The notes under the pieces: model-generated
Database searches by the model: none
What the model saw: only the letters and a program-made list of their open reading frames with translations
Told to the model about the DNA's origin: nothing
Shown: positions 1-5,277 of the stretch, one piece after another
Layout of the letters: the number at the start of each line of letters is the position of its first letter
How positions within the stretch are numbered: position 1 is the stretch's first letter
NCBI GenBank assembly: GCA_020630455.1
Contig: JAHDBK010000213.1
Coordinates: 1-6,692 of the forward strand
Length of the DNA stretch: 6,692 nucleotides
Direction: 5' to 3'
Source of the DNA: Saprospiraceae bacterium
GTDB taxonomy: Bacteria; Bacteroidota; Bacteroidia; Chitinophagales; Saprospiraceae
Translations under genes and position numbers: made by a program

Positions 1-1344
1 ATGTCAAAAAAAATTCTCATTCAAAACATCAGTATAATTAATGAAGGAAGCATTCAAGTAGCCGATGTATTCATTCAAAACGGTAGAATAGAAAAAATAG
101 CTTCACAAATAAACCAGCCCGCCGATATAACCATCAATGGAGAAGGGAAACACCTCTTCCCAGGTATTATAGATGACCAAGTTCATTTTAGAGAACCAGG
201 TTTGACACATAAGGCAGATTTATATACAGAGCCAAGGGCTGCGGTTGCAGGAGGTGTAACCTCTTTTATGGAGATGCCTAATACCAAACCTTCAGCATTG
301 ACTCAAGAATTATTAGAATGGAAATACCAAAGAGCCGCTCAAAGTTCTTTAGCAAATTATTCCTTTTTTATGGGAGCGGGTAATGATAATATCGAAGAAG
401 TTTTGAAAACGAATCCTAAAAACGTATGTGGTGTCAAAGTATTTATGGGTTCAAGTACAGGGAATATGTTAGTCGATAATGAAAAAACATTAGATAATCT
501 TTTTTCAAAAGTACCCATGTTGATTGCAACGCACTGCGAAGACGAAGCAACCATCAAAAATAATTCGCCTTTATATTGGAGAGAATATGGAGAAAACGCA
601 CCTACTTGGATACATCCATTAGTAAGAGATGTAGAAGGCTGTTATAAATCATCATCATTGGCAGTGAACTTAGCAAAAAAGTATAATACTCGATTGCATA
701 TACTTCATATATCTACGGCTAAAGAATTGGATTTGTTTAGAAATGATATTCCACTAAAAGAAAAGAGAATAACTTCAGAGGTTTGTGTTCATCATTTGTA
801 TTTTAATGCAGATGATTATGAGCGTTTAGGACATCAAATAAAATGTAATCCAGCCATTAAATCCAAGGAAAACCAAGCGGCTTTATTACCTGCTTTGTTA
901 GATGATAGATTAGATATTATAGCTACTGACCACGCTCCACATACATGGGAGGAAAAGAGCCAAAATTATTGGAATGCTCCTTCAGGAGTACCTTTGGTAC
1001 AACATACTTTGAATGTCATGTTAGAATTTTATCATCAAGGAAAAATCTCTTTAGAAAAAATAGTGGAGAAGATGTGTCATGCTCCTGCTATTTGCTTCAA
1101 TGTTGAAGAAAGAGGCTATATTAGAGAAGGGTATTGGGCAGATGTAGTCATCGTAGATTTGAATAAAGAATGGCAAGTACTTAAAGAGAATGTACACTAC
1201 AAATGCAATTGGTCTCCATTTGAAAATCATACTTTTAAAGGACAAATTGAACAAACTATTGTCAGTGGTCATCTTGCTTATGATAATGGACAATTTATAG
1301 AAATTAAAAAAGGAGAACGCTTGACTTTTACGACAGAGCTTTAG
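1..1344 (+). CDS. pyrC: Dihydroorotase, Bacteroidota type (amidohydrolase superfamily)
   Basis: A 447-residue zinc amidohydrolase predicted to interconvert N-carbamoyl-L-aspartate and L-dihydroorotate in the cytosol, the third step of de novo pyrimidine synthesis. Visible active-site elements: DDQVHFREPG at residues 58-67 (H62 a metal ligand; R64 expected to bind the substrate carboxylate), MPNT at 92-95, GVKVFMG at 144-150 (K146 in the place of the carbamylated lysine of allantoinase and hydantoinase relatives), ATHCE at 176-180 (H178), LHILHIS at 232-238 (H236) and ATDHAPH at 308-314 (catalytic D310). Length is normal for the family. The usual HxH reads Q60-V-H62, which I recall as normal for Bacteroidota dihydroorotases such as the Porphyromonas gingivalis enzyme. 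Allantoinase or hydantoinase is the main alternative, but the HFREPG and SSTGNMLVDN segments favour dihydroorotase. The ATG is the first base of the window, so its upstream signals and any earlier start cannot be judged. Confidence 0.93.
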   Translation: MSKKILIQNISIINEGSIQVADVFIQNGRIEKIASQINQPADITINGEGKHLFPGIIDDQVHFREPGLTHKADLYTEPRAAVAGGVTSFMEMPNTKPSALTQELLEWKYQRAAQSSLANYSFFMGAGNDNIEEVLKTNPKNVCGVKVFMGSSTGNMLVDNEKTLDNLFSKVPMLIATHCEDEATIKNNSPLYWREYGENAPTWIHPLVRDVEGCYKSSSLAVNLAKKYNTRLHILHISTAKELDLFRNDIPLKEKRITSEVCVHHLYFNADDYERLGHQIKCNPAIKSKENQAALLPALLDDRLDIIATDHAPHTWEEKSQNYWNAPSGVPLVQHTLNVMLEFYHQGKISLEKIVEKMCHAPAICFNVEERGYIREGYWADVVIVDLNKEWQVLKENVHYKCNWSPFENHTFKGQIEQTIVSGHLAYDNGQFIEIKKGERLTFTTEL

Positions 1345-1346
1345 TT

Positions 1347-1381
1347 GAGTATTGAGTATGGAGTACAGTGTGTAGAGTAAA
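1347..1381. repeat. Degenerate tandem array of 7-bp units (GAGTAnn type)
   Basis: Starting two bases after the dihydroorotase stop codon, five consecutive 7-base units can be read: GAGTATT, GAGTATG, GAGTACA, GTGTGTA and GAGTAAA. Four of the five begin GAGTA. A further GAGTAA at about 1407-1412 may be an outlying copy. The array sits in the 3' untranslated part of pyrC and encodes nothing. It shares its 7-base period with the array at 1455-1496 but has a different core. Confidence 0.6.
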
Positions 1382-1454
1382 AAATATTAGTAATTATAGC
1401 TATTTAGAGTAATTAAATTATGAAAAAAATGAAATTTTAATATGTAAATAAGTA

Positions 1455-1527
1455 AGAAGACAAAGAACTTTAAACATTAGATATTAGATTTTAACCTAAT
1501 AAAATAAAGAGTTTTTTTTATTATTTT
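1455..1527 (+). repeat. Intergenic repeat element, copy 1: six heptamers plus AT-rich tail
   Basis: The left part (1455-1496) reads as six 7-base units: AGAAGAC, AAAGAAC, TTTAAAC, ATTAGAT, ATTAGAT and TTTAACC. It is followed by a tail with AATAAAG (1503-1509), a run of eight T (1512-1519) and ATTATTTT (1520-1527). The same elements in the same order, with nearly the same spacing, occur on the opposite strand at 2660-2731. By hand alignment, 31 of 42 array positions and 21 of 25 tail positions match. TATTAG (1482-1487) and CTAATA (1496-1501) could pair as a short stem ten bases before the T run, so a weak transcription terminator for pyrC is possible. The AT-rich composition makes chance similarity a real concern. 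Confidence 0.55.
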
Positions 1528-1617
1528 AATAATTTGCTTTATGTAAATTGTTCTATTTTTTATTAATATGCTTTATTCATTTCTAAATACTTATTATATT
1601 TACAAAAAAAATATAAT

Positions 1618-2541
1618 ATGAAAGGCAATTCGTACCTCAACCAGGCTCAAGATTTAATTACTGATGGAAAAATCAATAAGGCAATTGAGCTATTGAAGTC
1701 TAATGTTAGCGACCATGATTTAAAAACTCAAATTCTTCAAATAGAAGCAAGGTTCAATAATTTACAAAGAAAAATTAATAACGGTATTATAGATAATGAT
1801 GATCAATTAATGGAAGAGAATAAGATTTCAAATTCTCTTTTAATGATTACTTCTAATCTTTCAAAAATCGCTTCTAATCCACAACCTATAAAAGAAATTG
1901 TTTCAAATAATTTACCTCAAAACAAATCTAATTCATTTGATAAAAAATGGTTGATAATAGGACTTCTTACAATGTTGCTTTTTGTACTAGGGTATTTTTT
2001 AATAACAAAAAACTCAAACAATACTCCAATTAAAGAAGATGCTTGTGCTAAAATTACTTGTATGAATGGAGGAGTATGTAAAGATGGTAAATGCGATTGT
2101 CCAGATGGATTTGAAGGAGACCGATGCCAGACCAGTAAGAGAGTCCCTGTTGACCCATGTGCTAATATTAATTGTTTGAATGGGGGTAAATGTGATAATG
2201 GAACTTGTAAATGTCCTACAGGCTATATGGGTAAACGATGCGAAGTAAAGGTAATCGATGCGCTAACCAAATATTCTTTTAATATGAAAATAGAAGATGT
2301 TTTTAATATGGTAGGTAGAGGAACAGTCGTTACTGGAAAGATATTAAAGGGTAATCTTAAAAAAGGAGATACTTTATTGATAAAAGATGCTAATGGAAAA
2401 ACTAAAATTAAAACGACTTGCCTAGGAATAGAGATGTTTAGAAAAATGTTAGATTCAGCTGAAGAAGGAGATAATGTGGGTTTGCTATTAAAAGGAGTAA
2501 CAAAAGATCAGGTAGAAAGAGGAATGATAATCGTCAAGTAG
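1618..2541 (+). CDS. EAD11-like / membrane segment / two EGF-like domains / EF-Tu domain II mosaic protein
   Basis: A 307-residue protein of unknown function with a readable domain order. Residues 5-85 resemble effector-associated domain 11: an amphipathic helix with AIELL, then ARFNNLQRKINNGII, then EENKISNSLL, matching the helical pattern I know for that family. Residues 111-130 (WLIIGLLTML onward) form one hydrophobic helix preceded by lysines, so N-terminus inside and C-terminus outside is predicted, with no cleavable signal. Residues 143-170 and 181-208 are two EGF-like domains, each with six cysteines spaced 4-5-4-1-8 and ending in CxCPxGxxGxRC. Residues 219-307 closely follow EF-Tu domain II (IEDVF, GRGTVVTGK, GIEMFRKMLDSA, GDNVG, VERGMI) and stop at its end; the GTPase domain and domain III are absent. 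No earlier in-frame ATG precedes the TAA at 1564-1566, and no Shine-Dalgarno is evident. A -7-like TATATTTA lies at 1595-1602 without a clear -33 partner. Role unknown; an immunity or adhesion adaptor is inference. Confidence 0.85.
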   Translation: MKGNSYLNQAQDLITDGKINKAIELLKSNVSDHDLKTQILQIEARFNNLQRKINNGIIDNDDQLMEENKISNSLLMITSNLSKIASNPQPIKEIVSNNLPQNKSNSFDKKWLIIGLLTMLLFVLGYFLITKNSNNTPIKEDACAKITCMNGGVCKDGKCDCPDGFEGDRCQTSKRVPVDPCANINCLNGGKCDNGTCKCPTGYMGKRCEVKVIDALTKYSFNMKIEDVFNMVGRGTVVTGKILKGNLKKGDTLLIKDANGKTKIKTTCLGIEMFRKMLDSAEEGDNVGLLLKGVTKDQVERGMIIVK

Positions 2542-2592
2542 ACTGTTGATATTTGAAAATGATATAAAACAGCCCTAGAATAAAAGATGCTT

Positions 2593-2615
2593 TCAAAATA
2601 CAATATTGTTTTTGA
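2593..2615. repeat. Imperfect palindrome centred on CAATATTG
   Basis: A perfect 8-base palindrome, CAATATTG (2601-2608), is extended on both sides by TCAAAA (2593-2598) and TTTTGA (2610-2615), with one unpaired base between. As RNA it gives a weak A/U stem and a short U run, so it could help end transcription of the preceding gene. As DNA it could be a protein-binding dyad. Neither can be chosen from sequence alone. Confidence 0.3.
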
Positions 2616-2659
2616 GATAGTATAAGTTATAGGACAAAATAATTAGACATTGCCAGTTC

Positions 2660-2731
2660 AAAATAATAAAGAATTTTCTTTATTATTTGAATTAAAATTT
2701 AAAATCTATAGTCTAAAATCTATTGTCTTCT
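2660..2731 (-). repeat. Intergenic repeat element, copy 2 (inverted relative to copy 1)
   Basis: Read on the minus strand from 2731, six 7-base units appear: AGAAGAC, AATAGAT, TTTAGAC, TATAGAT, TTTAAAT and TTTAATT. Then come AATAAAG (2684-2678) and ATTATTTT (2667-2660). This is the same order as at 1455-1527, and the distance from AATAAAG to ATTATTTT is identical. The tail here is a strong inverted repeat: 2661-2671 pairs with 2678-2688 over 11 bp (six-base loop), and three more pairs (2657-2659 with 2689-2691) form beyond a bulged A at 2660. Copies 1 and 2 therefore flank the EAD11-like gene in inverted orientation. Another GTCTAA at 2773-2778 may be a stray unit. Confidence 0.55.
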
Positions 2732-2784
2732 AAATTATTAAATATCATTTTATATATAAATACAAGAATTTAGTCTAAGAGAAG

Positions 2785-2814
2785 TTGAAATAATAGATAT
2801 TTATATTATATTTG
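2785..2814 (+). promoter_or_regulatory. Bacteroidota-type promoter of the DUF4350-MoxR-DUF58 operon
   Basis: TTG (2785-2787), 19 bases, then TATATTTG (2807-2814), a full match to the Bacteroidota -7 consensus TAnnTTTG with a -33 TTG at a normal distance. Transcription would start near 2818-2822, leaving a leader of about 45 bases before the ATG at 2865. No other good promoter is seen within the downstream operon, whose gene gaps are short. Confidence 0.65.
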
Positions 2815-2864
2815 AATTCAATCAAAAAAAAGAAATTGCCTACGTTAAGGAATGATATAAACTA

Positions 2865-4205
2865 ATGAAAAGATCTGTCGTCATAACACTTGCTATTGCA
2901 GCAGTTATTCTGCTTTTACTTTTTGTTTTGCTAGGCGGAAGCGGTTCCAAGAAAAATTTTAATTGGAAAGAAACCTACGATTCAAAAAGTAAAGAACCCT
3001 ACGGCACATTCATTATTCATGAAATGTTGAAAGATTATTTTCCTAATAATAAACTTACTAATATTAAAAGCAATGTAGTAAGTGAATTGCCTATTGATGA
3101 AGAAAGTGATGAGGTCAAAAACTATATATTTGTAGGAGAGGGAATGTTCATGAAAACCGAAGAAATCAATCATATTCTAAAATTTGTATCTAAAGGAAAT
3201 AATGCATTCATTGCAAGTAAATCCTTACCCTATGATATGTCATTTTTATTATACTATCAAGAGTGTTATGATTATGAAAATGGAGAACAAATCTATTGGA
3301 ATGATTACGATAGTTTTGAAGATACACTCGTGAAACCTAACCTTAAACACAATCAATTAAGGCAAAATAGACTAAGATACGTTTTTGAGAATGATTATAT
3401 TACTCAAGAATACAGATGGCACTATATTCCAAATGAATATTTCTGTGAAAATGATATGGGATTCACTTCCCTAGGGACATTAAGTGATAGTAGAGTAGGA
3501 GAGTATAATTATTTTAGTATGATTAATTATGCTGAAGAAGGTGATAAAGGAGGACAAGTATATCTTTTAACTACTCCTATAATGTTGACTAATTATTTTC
3601 TTACGAATAAAAGTAAATTAGATTTCGCTAGTAAATGGTTTAGCCATTTAGAAGAAGGTGATATTTATTGGGATGATTATAGCAGGGTGACGGAAGAATT
3701 CAGTAGAAGAGCTAATCAATTTAGAAGTAATAATAGAGAAGATATGACTTTGTCTTCTGAATCTCCCCTTAAGTACATCTTGCAGGATAGGTATTTATCT
3801 GCTGCTTGGTATACCTTAGTAGGAATGGCTATTTTGTATCTAATGTTTAGGGCGAAGAGAAGGCAACGCATCATTCCTGTAATGAAACAAAATGCCAATA
3901 CTTCTTTAGAATTTATATCAACTATAGGTGCATTATATTATAATAAAAAGAACAATAGAAACCTTTGTGAGCAAAAGATGAAAATGTTTAAATATTTCAT
4001 GTTTCAAAGATATGGAATTACTGTTTCTCATACCCTTAGTGATAAATTTATTAAAAAAGCAGCTAAGCTGTCTGGTGTACCAGAGCAAAAATATCAAGAC
4101 TTAGCAAAATTGTATAAAAATATTATTTCGGGTGTTTATATCACGGATAATACAACTATTCATTTTCATCAACTTTTAGAAGATATTTATAAAAATTGTA
4201 AATAA
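2865..4205 (+). CDS. DUF4350-family two-pass membrane protein, first gene of a MoxR-DUF58 operon
   Basis: A 446-residue protein with an N-terminal membrane helix (residues 4-24, after MKR), a large extracytoplasmic region (about 30-308), a second helix (about 312-328) and a basic cytoplasmic tail opening RAKRRQR (329-335). The sequence after the first helix, with KEPYGTFIIHEML at 43-55, is typical of the start of DUF4350, and IFVGEGMFM at 88-96 fits its alpha/beta core. The tail carries EFISTIGALYY (349-359), a segment I recognise from homologues beside MoxR genes. The biochemical role is unknown; its place before MoxR and DUF58 genes suggests a membrane partner of that ATPase. AAGGAA at 2847-2852, 12 bases before the ATG, is a possible but distant ribosome binding site. 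The stop lies 15 bases before the next start, so co-transcription is likely. Related operons often also carry DUF4129 or RDD membrane proteins; none is seen upstream here. Confidence 0.8.
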   Translation: MKRSVVITLAIAAVILLLLFVLLGGSGSKKNFNWKETYDSKSKEPYGTFIIHEMLKDYFPNNKLTNIKSNVVSELPIDEESDEVKNYIFVGEGMFMKTEEINHILKFVSKGNNAFIASKSLPYDMSFLLYYQECYDYENGEQIYWNDYDSFEDTLVKPNLKHNQLRQNRLRYVFENDYITQEYRWHYIPNEYFCENDMGFTSLGTLSDSRVGEYNYFSMINYAEEGDKGGQVYLLTTPIMLTNYFLTNKSKLDFASKWFSHLEEGDIYWDDYSRVTEEFSRRANQFRSNNREDMTLSSESPLKYILQDRYLSAAWYTLVGMAILYLMFRAKRRQRIIPVMKQNANTSLEFISTIGALYYNKKNNRNLCEQKMKMFKYFMFQRYGITVSHTLSDKFIKKAAKLSGVPEQKYQDLAKLYKNIISGVYITDNTTIHFHQLLEDIYKNCK

Positions 4206-4220
4206 TAAAAATCAATCAAT

Positions 4221-5237
4221 ATGGATGACAATTTTAAAAATGAGATAGACCAGCAACAACCTTTTTCTTGGGAAAAACAAAACGTTAGTAATATTAATGA
4301 AATTAGTGATGTTGTAGAAAAAATTAAAAAGGAAATCTCTAAAGTTATAATTGGTCAAGACGAAATCTTGGATTTATTATTGGCAGCATTATTCTCAGGA
4401 GGTCATGTTTTACTAGAAGGAGTGCCAGGTATTGCCAAAACACTTACTGCTAAAATGTTGTCTAAAACCTTAGCAGTAGAATTCGCCCGTATTCAGTTTA
4501 CTCCCGACTTAATGCCTTCGGATGTAATAGGAACTACGGTTTATAATATGAAGACTTCGGAATTTACTTTTAGTAATGGTCCTATTTTCTCAAATGTAGT
4601 CTTAATTGATGAAATTAATAGAGCACCAGCCAAAACCCAATCTGCTCTCTTTGAAGTAATGGAAGAAAAACAAATCACCATAGATGGAAAGACCTATGCT
4701 ATGATGCCGCCGTTTTTTGTCCTAGCTACTCAAAACCCAATAGAGCAAGAAGGTACATATAAATTACCAGAAGCTCAGTTAGACCGATTTATTTTTAAAA
4801 TAAATTTAAAATATCCTTCTCTTGATGAAGAACAATTGATTTTGAGAAGATTTAAAAATGATTTTAATATTAATTTACAAAAAGAAGTACAAGGATTAAT
4901 TAAGGCTAAGGATATTCAAAAATATAGTGAAATCGTTGAAAAAGTACATATAAAAGATGAGTTATTAGATTATATAGCTCGTATAGTTCACGATACTAGA
5001 AATAATGGAGATTTATATTTGGGTGCTTCTCCTCGTGCTTCATTATCTATTATGAAAACATCCAAAGCTATAGCTGCTATTAATGGACGTGATTTCGTTA
5101 CTCCAGATGATATCAAATATGTAGCTCATCCAGTTTTAAACCATCGTATTATATTGACTCCTGAAAGAGAAATGGAAGGAGTGCAAACAGTAGATGTTAT
5201 TGATGAAATATTAAAAAGAATAGAAGTACCTAGATAG
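4221..5237 (+). CDS. MoxR-family AAA+ ATPase
   Basis: A 338-residue cytosolic AAA+ ATPase of the MoxR group. In order: IIGQDEILDLLLAAL (43-57), Walker A GVPGIAKT (67-74, K73), the MoxR-typical FTPDLMPSDVIGT (93-105), Walker B VVLIDEIN (126-133, D130 and E131), sensor 1 in ATQNP (169-173), QLDRF with the likely arginine finger R189, and sensor 2 in GASPRA (268-273, R272). A C-terminal lid includes FVTPDDIKYVAHPVLNHRI (292-310). All catalytic residues are intact and the length is normal. MoxR ATPases act as hexameric chaperones that remodel or help metallate partners, often with vWA-domain proteins; the DUF58 protein encoded next is the obvious partner. The ATG follows the DUF4350 stop by 15 bases with no Shine-Dalgarno, and 40 bases separate it from the DUF58 start. 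I give no gene symbol because the exact MoxR subfamily and substrate are not evident. Confidence 0.93.
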   Translation: MDDNFKNEIDQQQPFSWEKQNVSNINEISDVVEKIKKEISKVIIGQDEILDLLLAALFSGGHVLLEGVPGIAKTLTAKMLSKTLAVEFARIQFTPDLMPSDVIGTTVYNMKTSEFTFSNGPIFSNVVLIDEINRAPAKTQSALFEVMEEKQITIDGKTYAMMPPFFVLATQNPIEQEGTYKLPEAQLDRFIFKINLKYPSLDEEQLILRRFKNDFNINLQKEVQGLIKAKDIQKYSEIVEKVHIKDELLDYIARIVHDTRNNGDLYLGASPRASLSIMKTSKAIAAINGRDFVTPDDIKYVAHPVLNHRIILTPEREMEGVQTVDVIDEILKRIEVPR

Positions 5238-5277
5238 TAAAATCTAGAGAATTATCTAAAAACATAATTTTATAAAA

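Larger units (their letters stand above)
2542..2864. other. Gene-free spacer between the EAD11-like gene and the DUF4350 operon
   Basis: This 323-base AT-rich spacer has no plausible coding sequence in either direction. Just after the upstream stop, CTGTTgATAT (2543-2552) and ATATaaAACAG (2562-2572) can pair around a nine-base loop, but no T run follows, so it is a poor intrinsic terminator. Next come an imperfect palindrome (2593-2615), the inverted copy of the intergenic repeat element (2660-2731) and a Bacteroidota-type promoter (2785-2814). The final 50 bases are the leader of the DUF4350 gene, including AAGGAA at 2847-2852. It separates two transcription units. Confidence 0.7.

Noticed and set aside
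357..1293. Open frames on the minus strand within pyrC (357-557 and 1051-1293)
   Set aside because: Both lie wholly opposite a well-conserved dihydroorotase, their translations show no domain, and they lack start signals. The same reasoning removes minus-strand frames at 2982-3173, 3716-3898, 5454-5678 and 5893-6108.
1420..1440. Tiny frame encoding MKKMKF in the spacer after pyrC
   Set aside because: Six codons, no ribosome binding site, and base composition like the surrounding AT-rich spacer; most likely chance.
1572..1602. Promoter for the EAD11-like gene using TATATTTA at 1595-1602
   Set aside because: The -7-like octamer misses the final G and no TTG lies at the right distance upstream (TTTA at 1572-1575 is the nearest). 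Too weak in such AT-rich DNA to list.
1948..2010. Hydrophobic stretch of the mosaic protein as a cleavable signal peptide
   Set aside because: It begins more than 100 residues into the protein, after a soluble helical domain, so an internal signal anchor is the better reading.
1347..2731. CRISPR array
   Set aside because: The repeat units are 7 bases long, directly adjacent and degenerate; there are no 20-40 base repeats with unique spacers and no cas gene.
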